Shown piece after piece: positions 16,782 through 24,018 of a DNA stretch of 64,000 bases. The notes beneath the pieces are model-generated. The model was not told where the DNA came from. It saw only the letters and a list, made by a program, of their open reading frames with translations, and searched no databases. Numbering within the stretch: the first letter of the stretch is position 1; each line of letters opens with the position of its first letter. This stretch comes from Paucibacter sp. B2R-40. Lineage in GTDB: Bacteria; Pseudomonadota; Gammaproteobacteria; Burkholderiales; Burkholderiaceae_C. Both the position numbers and the translations under genes were made by a program. The stretch is from positions 496,001 through 560,000 of the forward strand of contig NZ_JAJIRP010000001.1 of the NCBI RefSeq assembly GCF_025717555.1, read 5' to 3'.

Positions 16782-17462
16782 ATGCGCCGTGCCGACCGAC
16801 TCTTTCAACTTGTTCATCTGATCCGCGGGCGCCGCTTGTCGACCGCCGATTTCCTGGCCGATCGCTTGGAGGTGTCGATGCGCACCGTCTACCGCGACAT
16901 TGCCGCCTTGCAGGCGCAAGGGGTGCCGATCGACGGCGAGGCGGGCGTCGGCTACCGCATGCGTGCCGGCTTTGATCTGCCGCCCTTGATGTTCACCAAG
17001 CAAGAGGCGCAAGCGTTGGTGGCGGCCTTGCGCTTGGCGCAGGGCCAGCTGGACAGCGGCCTGGGCCGCCAGGCTGAGGAGGCGATGCTGAAGATCCTGG
17101 GCGTGATGCCGGCGGCGGCTCGGGCCGCCGCCGAGAGCTTGGCCTTGTATGCGCCGCTGAGCGGGCTGGATCAGACCATGCGCGATCGGCTGGCGAAGCT
17201 GCGTGAGGCCACCGAGAGCCGCCACAAGCTGCGACTCGACTACCTGGACTTGGGCGGTGCCGCCAGCGAGCGCGTGGTGCGACCCTTGGCCTGCTACTTC
17301 TGGGGGCCGACCTGGACGCTGGCGGCTTGGTGCGAGAAGCGCAATGGCTTTCGCAACTTCCGGGTTGATCGCATCCAGGGCCTGAGCTTGCTTGACGAGC
17401 AGTTTCGCGACGAAGCCGGCAAGACGCTGGCCGATATGCGGCGGGCCGAGAGTCAGGCTTGA
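16782..17462 (+). CDS. YafY-type HTH-WYL transcriptional regulator
   Basis: A 226-residue regulator starting MRRADRLFQLVHLIRG, the usual YafY beginning. An in-frame ATG lies 9 nt upstream. Residues 5-60 form an HTH_11 DNA-binding domain (RLSTADFLADRLEVSMRTVY then RDIAALQAQGVPI). The C-terminal half is a WYL domain with LDYLDLGG, VRPLACYFWGPTWTLAAWC and FRNFRVDRIQ. WYL domains sense ligands, in some cases nucleic acids. Many YafY members control a neighbouring gene, so the divergent acetyltransferase or the small DUF2892 protein downstream are candidate targets. Confidence 0.9.
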   Translation: MRRADRLFQLVHLIRGRRLSTADFLADRLEVSMRTVYRDIAALQAQGVPIDGEAGVGYRMRAGFDLPPLMFTKQEAQALVAALRLAQGQLDSGLGRQAEEAMLKILGVMPAAARAAAESLALYAPLSGLDQTMRDRLAKLREATESRHKLRLDYLDLGGAASERVVRPLACYFWGPTWTLAAWCEKRNGFRNFRVDRIQGLSLLDEQFRDEAGKTLADMRRAESQA

Positions 17463-17546
17463 TCTGGCGCAAGTTTGTCCGCGGCGACGCCCCCACAATC
17501 TTCATCTGAGGCTGAACTTGGCCTTGCTTCTGTTGAAGGAGTTGCG

Positions 17547-17741
17547 ATGAAAGCAAACGTGGGTACGGTGGATCGGGTGCTGCGGATTGCGGGCGGCTTA
17601 GTCCTGATTGCGCTGGCTGCGACCGGCACAGTCGGTGTTTGGGGCTATATCGGCATCGTGCCGCTGCTGACGGGCGTGTTCCGTTTTTGCCCGGCCTATC
17701 CTTTATTGGGCATGAATACATGTCCGATGAAAGACCGGTGA
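17547..17741 (+). CDS. DUF2892 (YgaP-like) small membrane protein
   Basis: A 64-residue protein from ATG 17547, preceded by AAGGAG. MKANVGTVDRVLRIAGGLVL opens two transmembrane helices typical of DUF2892/YgaP C-terminal domains. It ends with FCPAYPLLGMNTCP, a conserved Cys-containing tail. Family members often sit near sulfur-transfer or redox genes; no rhodanese is adjacent here. Function is unknown. Confidence 0.88.
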   Translation: MKANVGTVDRVLRIAGGLVLIALAATGTVGVWGYIGIVPLLTGVFRFCPAYPLLGMNTCPMKDR

Positions 17742-17788
17742 ATTTGTCCTTTGCTATGGTGGCGGCCTGATCTCTGACCGGCCACCCC

Positions 17789-18322
17789 ATGCGAAATCCA
17801 TCTTTTGTCCTGGCAGCACTCTTGGCTTGCTGTGACTCGGTCTATGCGGCGCCGGAGCCTGCTGCTTTGCCGACGGTTGCTGCAGTAGATTTGCAACGTT
17901 ATGCCGGCGCTTGGTACGAGATTGCGCTGCTGCCCAACCGCTTCCAAAAGCAATGTGTGGCCGATACCCAGGCGCGCTACCGGCTCGATGGCGAGCGGGT
18001 CGAGGTGATCAACCGTTGCCGCACAGCCAAGGGCGAGGTCGACCGTACGGCCGGTCACGCCAAGGTCGTGGAAGGCAGCGCTAACGCCAAACTCAGGGTG
18101 ACTTTCTTTTGGCCGTTTTACGGCAATTACTGGGTGCTCGATCTGGACAGCGACTACCAGCATGTCTTGATCGGCGAGCCCAGCCGCAAATACGCCTGGG
18201 TCCTGTCGCGCACGCCGCAAATGGATGAGGCTGTGTTGCAAAAACTGCTGGACCGGGCGGGCGAGCTGGGTTTCGATCGCGCGGCGTTTCAGCGCACGCC
18301 GCAGACGCAGCCGCTGGACTGA
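17789..18322 (+). CDS. blc: lipocalin family (Blc-like) outer-membrane protein
   Basis: A 177-residue lipocalin. The signal region contains a possible lipobox LLAC with Cys14, as expected because Blc is an outer-membrane lipoprotein in E. coli. The signature YAGAWYEIALLPNRFQKQC carries the GxW block. Further lipocalin blocks are VTFFWPFYGNYWVLDLDSDY and YAWVLSRTPQMDE. Bacterial lipocalins bind lysophospholipids or fatty acids under envelope stress. No obvious ribosome site precedes the ATG. Confidence 0.9.
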   Translation: MRNPSFVLAALLACCDSVYAAPEPAALPTVAAVDLQRYAGAWYEIALLPNRFQKQCVADTQARYRLDGERVEVINRCRTAKGEVDRTAGHAKVVEGSANAKLRVTFFWPFYGNYWVLDLDSDYQHVLIGEPSRKYAWVLSRTPQMDEAVLQKLLDRAGELGFDRAAFQRTPQTQPLD

Positions 18323-18354
18323 ACAGTCACTTTACCGATATCTGGAGCATCTGC

Positions 18355-18702
18355 ATGAGCACCTTTGACCATATTGGGCTGATCAAAGACATCAACGCCA
18401 ATCTCGCGCCGTTGAGAAAGTCGCAGCCCGAGGCGATGCAGGCCTTTGGCCGATTGGCCGGCGCGGCGATGAAGGACGGTGCGCTGAGTGCCAAGCACAA
18501 GGAGCTGATCGCGCTGGCTATCGGCGTCACCCAGCATTGTTCGGGCTGCATCGGCTTTCACGTCAAAGCGCTGCACAAGCTGGACTGCACACGGGCCGAG
18601 TTGGACGAAATGCTGTCGGTTTGCGTTTATATGGGCGGCGGACCGGCGCTGATGTACAGCGCCGAGGTCATCAAGGCCTGGGAAGACATGGCCCCAAAAT
18701 AA
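18355..18702 (+). CDS. carboxymuconolactone decarboxylase/AhpD-like protein
   Basis: A 115-residue all-helical protein of the CMD family. It has the CxxC redox pair in HCSGCIGFHVKAL, as in AhpD-type peroxidase partners, and the acid block KELIALAIGVTQ before it. Single-domain proteins of this size form hexamers. The predicted role is alkylhydroperoxidase or thiol redox activity. It lies 32 nt after the lipocalin and may be co-transcribed. Confidence 0.88.
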   Translation: MSTFDHIGLIKDINANLAPLRKSQPEAMQAFGRLAGAAMKDGALSAKHKELIALAIGVTQHCSGCIGFHVKALHKLDCTRAELDEMLSVCVYMGGGPALMYSAEVIKAWEDMAPK

Positions 18703-18729
18703 CCTGGATTAGCCCAACAACTGTTGCGC

Positions 18730-19842
18730 TCAGGAGCGTGAGGCCTTGGGCAGCAGGCGGGCCAGCAAGGGTGCCAGGCGCAGGCGCGCCGAAGGCGCTT
18801 CGACCCAGCGATAGAAAGGCACGGCCGCCATATTGCTCAGCGCCAGGGCAGCCAAGGCCGCCAGCACAGCTGACCCAGCATGCTCGGCATCGCGGTGCTC
18901 AAACAAGCCATTGACCAGCAGGCAAATCGGAAAATGCACCAGGAATAAGGCGTAAGAGTGGGTGCCAAAATGCGCCAACAGAGGCGCAGCACGCGGGTGG
19001 TCGGCCAGCAGATGCTGGCCGTTCTGATGGCGCTGCTGCAGCCAAGCGAGTGCCCAAGCGCACACCAGAGCCAAGGCGATGCGCTCGCGGAAGTCAAACA
19101 GCAAGGCCAGCAAGACGGCGGCGCTGATCAGGTACAGCGCGAGCCGGCGGTAGTTCACCAAACCCAGGAAGTGAACCAAAGCGCCGAGGCCGTAGGCACC
19201 GAAATAGTAGGGCGCCCAGTTGTCGAGGTCGGTGTTTCGGTTGAAGGCAAACAGCGAGGCCAGGCACAGCAGCAGGATCAGCGCCGGGCCGACGAGCCGG
19301 GCCTGTTGGCGGCTCAGGCTGGGCGCCAGACTGCGACCCAGCCAGAGCAGCGTCAAGAGCAGCGCAAAGAGCTGGAAGTCCACCGCCACGTACCAGGCGC
19401 CGACGGTCAAGGACTCAAATCCGAGCACGCCGTGCAGCAGCGTGGCATGGGCCAGCAACTGCGGCAGGCTGACCGAAGCGGGCACCAACTCGGGCAGCCA
19501 GGCAGAAATCAGCGCCGAGCACAGCAGCGTCAGCAGCACGGCGGCCATAAAGGGCAGGGTCAAGCGCAGATAGCGGCGCCCCAGTTGCTCGGGCACGCTG
19601 CCTTCAAACAACTGGCCGCGTGCGGACAAAGCGCGTGCGCTCAAGAAGCCGCCGACCACCAAGAAGACCTGCACCGCCATGCGCCCATAGTGATACAGAG
19701 CCGAGATCAGTTGTGGTGCTACGGTCTGCACGGCTTCGGCGATGGGCCCGTAGGCCGATAGATGGTGAAGCACGATCAGCTGGGCCGCGAAGGCTTTCAG
19801 CGCATCGATATGCAAGAGACGGGCGGTGTTTGGCTTGGGCAT
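18730..19842 (-). CDS. acyltransferase-3 family membrane protein
   Basis: A 370-residue integral membrane O-acyltransferase with about ten transmembrane segments. The start ARLLHIDALKAFAAQLIVLHH carries the conserved His region of family 3 (OafA/NodX-like). VQVFLVVGGFLSARAL is the second family block. These proteins acylate surface polysaccharides or other envelope carbohydrates. It has no periplasmic SGNH domain, unlike longer OafA forms. The gene stands alone; the 213-nt upstream region holds a GGCAGC-GAA-GCTGCC hairpin (about 19956-19970) and no other clear signal. Confidence 0.85.
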   Translation of the reverse strand: MPKPNTARLLHIDALKAFAAQLIVLHHLSAYGPIAEAVQTVAPQLISALYHYGRMAVQVFLVVGGFLSARALSARGQLFEGSVPEQLGRRYLRLTLPFMAAVLLTLLCSALISAWLPELVPASVSLPQLLAHATLLHGVLGFESLTVGAWYVAVDFQLFALLLTLLWLGRSLAPSLSRQQARLVGPALILLLCLASLFAFNRNTDLDNWAPYYFGAYGLGALVHFLGLVNYRRLALYLISAAVLLALLFDFRERIALALVCAWALAWLQQRHQNGQHLLADHPRAAPLLAHFGTHSYALFLVHFPICLLVNGLFEHRDAEHAGSAVLAALAALALSNMAAVPFYRWVEAPSARLRLAPLLARLLPKASRS

Positions 19843-20055
19843 ACCGAGGGTGCGCGCACGCCCAGCTTGTGGCAGGGCGTGCGAACTTGATCTTCTATCG
19901 CGAAATGTTTAATGAGGGCGACCACACGTGACACATAACGTGCAACTTGGGTCGGGCAGCGAAGCTGCCGCTGCGCAAAACCCGCGATTGTAGGAGTTTG
20001 GGCCTTGGAGCGCCAGGGGCCCGCCCCGTTTCGGGGGGGGTGTACAAAGCCAGCG

Positions 20056-20982
20056 CTAAACCAAGGGCGCCAGATGCTCCCGCAAGAAGTACAACAACGC
20101 ACGCGCTGTCTCCGAGCCCGCCGGCGCGCCCAAGGTCAGCGCCTGTATCCACTCGCCTTCTTGCACATCAAGCCGCCAGCCCGGCAAGAGATCAACCAGG
20201 CCTGCCTCGGGCGGCACGCAAAAATCCGGGCTCAGCACGACACCCTGGCCATGCTTGGCCATCACCAGCAGCGCGTCTAGGTCATTGCCCCAGGCGCTGG
20301 CCTGCATGCTCAGCTCGACGCGCTCGCCGCTCGCGTGCACCCAGTTGCCGGCGCTGGGCTCTTCATGCTGGCCGACCAGCAGGCAGGGCCGGTCGAGCAG
20401 GGCCTGCGGGCCCTCCAGCGGCGTGCTGCCGGCCGCACCATAGGCGCGCACCGCATAGCGCAGCAGGGGCTGCGCCACCCAATCCTCGGGCGGCCGGGCG
20501 GTGGCGCGAAAGGCGATGTCCACGCCTTCGCGCAGCAGGTCCACCCGCCGATAGGTGAACATCAGCTCATAGCGCAGCGCCGGGTGCAGGGTTTGAAAGC
20601 GCGCCAGCAGCGGCGCCAGCACATGGACGCCAAACACCGGCGCGGCGCTGATGCGCAGCGTGCCGCTGAGCATGTCGCGCTCGCTGCGCAGCGCCAGCCT
20701 CGCGCCCTCGGCCGCCTCCAGTACGGCACGGGCGCGAGCGTGCAGGCGCCGGCCGGCTTCGGTCAGGCTGAGGCTGCGGGTGCTGCGGGCGAACAGGGCC
20801 AGCCCCACAGCAGCCTCGATCGCGGCCACCCGCCGGCTGACCGCCGCGCGGGTCAGGCCCAGCTCACGCGCGGCGCGCGCAAAGCTGCCGGCCAGCGCAA
20901 TAAGGGCGAACAATTCCAGGGCGTTGGCGTCCAGCGCCTGATCGGCCGCAGTGCGGCGGCTGCGTGAAATGCTGTGCTTCAT
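20056..20982 (-). CDS. LysR-family transcriptional regulator
   Basis: A 308-residue LTTR from ATG 20982 (MKHSISRSRR). The N-terminal winged HTH reads ALIALAGSFARAARELGLTR then AAVSRRVAAIEAAVGLALF. The effector domain begins around GTLRISAAPVFGVHVLAPLL. The DNA-binding residues and RSTRSLSLTEAG block are standard for the CrgA/AaeR-like subgroup. It is divergent from an alpha/beta hydrolase with inverted repeats in the shared spacer, so it probably controls that gene and itself. Confidence 0.9.
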   Translation of the reverse strand: MKHSISRSRRTAADQALDANALELFALIALAGSFARAARELGLTRAAVSRRVAAIEAAVGLALFARSTRSLSLTEAGRRLHARARAVLEAAEGARLALRSERDMLSGTLRISAAPVFGVHVLAPLLARFQTLHPALRYELMFTYRRVDLLREGVDIAFRATARPPEDWVAQPLLRYAVRAYGAAGSTPLEGPQALLDRPCLLVGQHEEPSAGNWVHASGERVELSMQASAWGNDLDALLVMAKHGQGVVLSPDFCVPPEAGLVDLLPGWRLDVQEGEWIQALTLGAPAGSETARALLYFLREHLAPLV

Positions 20983-21014
20983 TGTCAATATTTAAGCATC
21001 AATGTGTCATCGGT

Positions 21015-21051
21015 AGTGAGTCTAGTCACTGGATGGTTGTCAATCTAGACT
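21015..21051. promoter_or_regulatory. candidate LysR operator between divergent genes
   Basis: Two overlapping symmetric patterns lie in the LysR/hydrolase spacer: AGTGA-N6-TCACT (21015-21030) and AGTCTAG (21019-21025) repeated in inverted form as CTAGACT (21045-21051) 19 nt later. Spaced dyads in this position are typical of LTTR binding. The assignment is inference from position and symmetry. Confidence 0.45.
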
Positions 21052-21083
21052 GAGCTCAGATTTTTCACCAGGAGCCCAGGGCC

Positions 21084-22043
21084 ATGAACAGCGACAAAAA
21101 ACCATTCTCCACAGCCGCAGCGCCCAGGCCGCTGCATTTGCGCTGCGCCGACGGCCGCTTGCTGAATGCCTGCTGGTACGAGCCGGATGCTGCCGCCGGC
21201 CCGGTGCGTGCTGTTGCCGTCGTCAGCCCGGCGATGGCAGTGGCCAGCCCGTATTACCGCGGCTTTGCCGAGTGGTTGAGCCGGCGCGGCTATGCGGTGC
21301 TCAGCTACGACTACCGTGGCATCGGCGCCAATTTGCAAGGGCCGCTGCGCCGCGAAGGCGCCGGCCTGCGGGACTGGGCCAGGCTGGACATGGCGGCGGC
21401 CTTGCGCGCCGCCGACAAGCGCCGCCAGCTTGAGCAGCGCGAGCAGGGCCATGCGATCGGCTTGCTGGCGATTGGCCACTCTTTCGGCGGCAATGCGGTC
21501 GGTCTGGCGCCCGGCTTCGAGCAAGCCGACGCCTTGCTGGGCGTGGCGGCTCAAGCCGCAGATTGGCGCTTTTGGTCGGGCCTACCGCGCACCAAGGCCG
21601 TGATGTTCTTTCACGCCCTGCTGCCGGGCCTGAGCCATGCGTTTGGCCACGCGCCACGCTGGCTGCTGGGCGCCCGTGCCGAAGGCTTGCCCAAGCAGGC
21701 GGCGCTGGACTGGGCCCGTTGGGGCCGTCGCAAAGGCTATATGTTCACCGACCCGGCCTTGGCCGGCGAGTTGGGCTTCCACCGCTTCACCGGCCCGGTG
21801 CATCTATGGAACGTCAGCGACGATCATTTGTTCGGACCCGGCCCGGCCGTCGATCACCTGGGCAAGCAATTCAGCAGCGCCAGCGTGGCCCGCCACACGC
21901 TCGATCCCAGGGCGCTGGGCCTGCGCGCGATCGGGCATTTCGGCATGTTCAGGCGTGAGCTGGGTGAGCGCATCTGGCCGCTGCTGCTGGCGCCGATCGA
22001 ACAGGCCAGCCCGGTCTTGCGTGCGCGCCTGGCTCAGACTTGA
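21084..22043 (+). CDS. alpha/beta hydrolase
   Basis: A 319-residue cytosolic hydrolase. It shows SPAMAVASPYYRGFAEWLS and YDYRGIGAN near the oxyanion region, the nucleophile elbow GHSFGG, VSDDHLFGP as the likely acid region and IGHFGMFRRELGERIWP with the likely catalytic His. This layout is frequent in COG4757-type hydrolases. Expression is probably governed by the divergent LysR gene. Substrate unknown. Confidence 0.83.
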   Translation: MNSDKKPFSTAAAPRPLHLRCADGRLLNACWYEPDAAAGPVRAVAVVSPAMAVASPYYRGFAEWLSRRGYAVLSYDYRGIGANLQGPLRREGAGLRDWARLDMAAALRAADKRRQLEQREQGHAIGLLAIGHSFGGNAVGLAPGFEQADALLGVAAQAADWRFWSGLPRTKAVMFFHALLPGLSHAFGHAPRWLLGARAEGLPKQAALDWARWGRRKGYMFTDPALAGELGFHRFTGPVHLWNVSDDHLFGPGPAVDHLGKQFSSASVARHTLDPRALGLRAIGHFGMFRRELGERIWPLLLAPIEQASPVLRARLAQT

Positions 22044-22375
22044 GGCGCAAGCAGCCGCAGCGCGTCGATCGCGGCCTCGCTCAAGGCCAACACCACATTG
22101 CTGTCGGACTCGATCAATTCGATGATCGCCTCGCGTGGCCCCTGGCGCCAGCCGGGGCTGGCATAGAACGCCGCTTGCGCAGCGTTCAGCTCGGCCAAGT
22201 CGGCAAAGGCGCGCATCAGGAAGTAGCCCGTTTCGTCTTGCAGCGATGGCCCGTGGTTGAGCACGTCAATGCCCCAGGCCTGCATCAAGGGCAGGCTGTG
22301 CTGCTCGACCAATTGATGAAAGCGCTCGCGGCTGCCGGCGCGCAGCCGGTAGCTCCTGATTTCGATCACGCGCAT
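22034..22375 (-). CDS. NIPSNAP-family protein
   Basis: A 113-residue protein from ATG 22375 (MRVIEIRSYRLRAGSRERFH), a typical NIPSNAP beginning. It adopts a ferredoxin-like dimeric barrel in this family (LMRAFADLAELNAAQAAFYA). Its start overlaps the end of the upstream gene by 10 nt, so they form a pair. The 10-nt tail also overlaps the end of the convergent hydrolase. Function is unknown in bacteria. Confidence 0.83.
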   Translation of the reverse strand: MRVIEIRSYRLRAGSRERFHQLVEQHSLPLMQAWGIDVLNHGPSLQDETGYFLMRAFADLAELNAAQAAFYASPGWRQGPREAIIELIESDSNVVLALSEAAIDALRLLAPQV

Positions 22376-22899
22376 GGCGTTGCAGTTTGGCCGGCTGGGA
22401 GGGGGCTGAAATCCATCACCCAGTTGCATTCCCAGCTTGCGCCGCCATCGTTTGAGAAGGCTTGCTCCCAGCGCGGCTGGCCCGACTCGGCCCGCGTCGT
22501 CCACATGAAACGCACGCGAATGGGCTGGCCTCTGAGCGTGTCATCGGCGTAGAAGCAGCCGATCCCGTCGCGGAATTGGCCGACCACCGGCACATCGAGC
22601 TGGCCGGGCCGGCGCCCGTCAAGCCACCAGATAGCCCATTGCCCGGTCGCCGCGTCGAAGCTGCGCAGCGTCAGCGCGCGGTAGTCGCCGTCGGGTAAGT
22701 GGAGCAGGTTGTCGTCCACATTGGCGAGGCCGCCGAGCATTTTTTGCATCACCGAGCTGCCCTCGAAGGAGTCCCATTCCTGGCAGCCGAGCAGGCGTTC
22801 TTTCAGGCGCCGATGCTGGATGCGCCAGGCGCCGATGAAGAAGTCGAAGTCCGCCGCACTGCCGGTGGGGGTTGCTGCGCTGATGTCGAATGGAGTCAT
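22366..22899 (-). CDS. DUF1579-like protein of about 20 kDa
   Basis: A 177-residue soluble protein from ATG 22899 (MTPFDISAATPTG). DFDFFIGAWRIQHRRLKERL and GYF-type strands such as VRFMWTTRAESGQPRWEQAF resemble a lipocalin-like DUF1579 fold with repeated Trp. No signal peptide. It overlaps the NIPSNAP gene and is divergent from a LysR regulator, so the pair is probably that regulator's target. The family name is tentative. Confidence 0.72.
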   Translation of the reverse strand: MTPFDISAATPTGSAADFDFFIGAWRIQHRRLKERLLGCQEWDSFEGSSVMQKMLGGLANVDDNLLHLPDGDYRALTLRSFDAATGQWAIWWLDGRRPGQLDVPVVGQFRDGIGCFYADDTLRGQPIRVRFMWTTRAESGQPRWEQAFSNDGGASWECNWVMDFSPLPAGQTATPCA

Positions 22900-22971
22900 G
22901 TGAATGCTTTTTGCAGGCTTGATGGGATGCGCAAATTCTAGAAAAACAAGGACTCGGCTGTTCAATCAATT

Positions 22972-22998
22972 TTGCAAACATAATTGTCAAATTTGCAA
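22972..22998. promoter_or_regulatory. candidate LysR operator (TTGCAAA dyad)
   Basis: TTGCAAA (22972-22978) and TTTGCAA (22992-22998) form an inverted repeat with a 13-nt AT-rich spacer. It ends 3 nt before the LysR ATG at 23002 and sits in the control region of the divergent DUF1579-NIPSNAP pair. The base composition is far more AT-rich than the flanks. LTTR binding is inferred. Confidence 0.5.
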
Positions 22999-23001
22999 GC
23001 A

Positions 23002-23922
23002 ATGTCGAACCCGCCAGCCATGAATATCAGCCCGAGTTCCTGGGACGATCTGCGTCTGTTCTTGCATATCGGCCGCGCCGGCTCCCTGACGGCGGCGGCC
23101 GCCAGCCTGCGGCTCAGTCATGCGACGGTATTCCGCCGCCTGCAAGGACTTGAGGCTGAACTGGGCGTGCGTCTGTTCGATCGTTCCAGAGCCGGCTACA
23201 GCTTGACGGCGGCGGGAACCGAGTTGATGCGGGTCGCCGCAGCGATGGAGCTCGACTTGGCCTCGACCACGCGGCGTTTGGGCGCGCGAGCCGCCTGGCC
23301 GGGCGGCATCGTGCGCCTGACCACCACCGACACCTTGATGCACGCGGCGCTGGCGCCGCTGCTGAGCGCATATCAACGGTCCGCCGGCGTGCAATTGCTG
23401 ATCAACACCTCAACCGTGCAGCAAGACATCTTGAAGGGTGAGGCCGATGTGGCAATTCGCGCGGGCGGGCGCCCGGCCGACCCGCTGGTGGCCAGGCGGC
23501 TCTGCCGGATCGAGTCGACCGTTTATCGCTCGCGCAAACTGGGCGGCGTGACGCCGGACAACTTGGCCGACTTCCCATGGATTGCCGGCGACGACACTTT
23601 CGCGCATCTGGACTCAAGCAAATGGCTGCGCCAGCAAGGTCTCGACGAGCAGGCGGTCTTGCTGACCAATAGCCATGTCAATGTGCTGAACTTGGTCAAG
23701 GCGGGTGCCGGTTTGGCCGTTTTGCCCTGCTATCTGGGTGATTTGGAGTCGTCTATCTGCCGCGTTATTCAAACGCCACCGAAGCAATGGCGCAGCGATC
23801 TTTGGCTATTGACCCGCCAGGACTTGCGCCACGTGCCCCGCATCAAGCAGTTGTTTGATGCGGTTTATGAGGGCACAAGGGCGCTGCTGCCACTTTTTGA
23901 GGGGCAGGCGCCGATGGCGTGA
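23002..23922 (+). CDS. LysR-family transcriptional regulator
   Basis: A 306-residue LTTR. The start is set at ATG 23002; ATG 23020 (MNISPSSWDDLRLFLHIG) is equally possible and matches the usual position before the HTH. The HTH reads GRAGSLTAAAASLRLSHATV then FRRLQGLEAELGVRLFDRS. The effector domain begins at GGIVRLTTTDTLMHAALAPL. It is divergent from the DUF1579-NIPSNAP pair and shares an AT-rich operator-like spacer with it. Confidence 0.9.
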   Translation: MSNPPAMNISPSSWDDLRLFLHIGRAGSLTAAAASLRLSHATVFRRLQGLEAELGVRLFDRSRAGYSLTAAGTELMRVAAAMELDLASTTRRLGARAAWPGGIVRLTTTDTLMHAALAPLLSAYQRSAGVQLLINTSTVQQDILKGEADVAIRAGGRPADPLVARRLCRIESTVYRSRKLGGVTPDNLADFPWIAGDDTFAHLDSSKWLRQQGLDEQAVLLTNSHVNVLNLVKAGAGLAVLPCYLGDLESSICRVIQTPPKQWRSDLWLLTRQDLRHVPRIKQLFDAVYEGTRALLPLFEGQAPMA

Positions 23923-23982
23923 CTTGGTCTAAAGTAGGGCTAGCAAGGGGGTCTGAGCTGCGGGTACAGCGGCTGGCAAAAC

Positions 23983-24004
23983 GCCGAGCAAAATGCCGAG
24001 CAAA
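23983..24004 (+). repeat. short direct repeat before the first kinase
   Basis: GCCGAGCAAA occurs at 23983-23992 and again at 23995-24004, 15 nt before the kinase ATG. It could be a regulator site or a slippage product; nothing decides between them. Confidence 0.5.
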
Positions 24005-24018
24005 GGGCGGACTTCACT

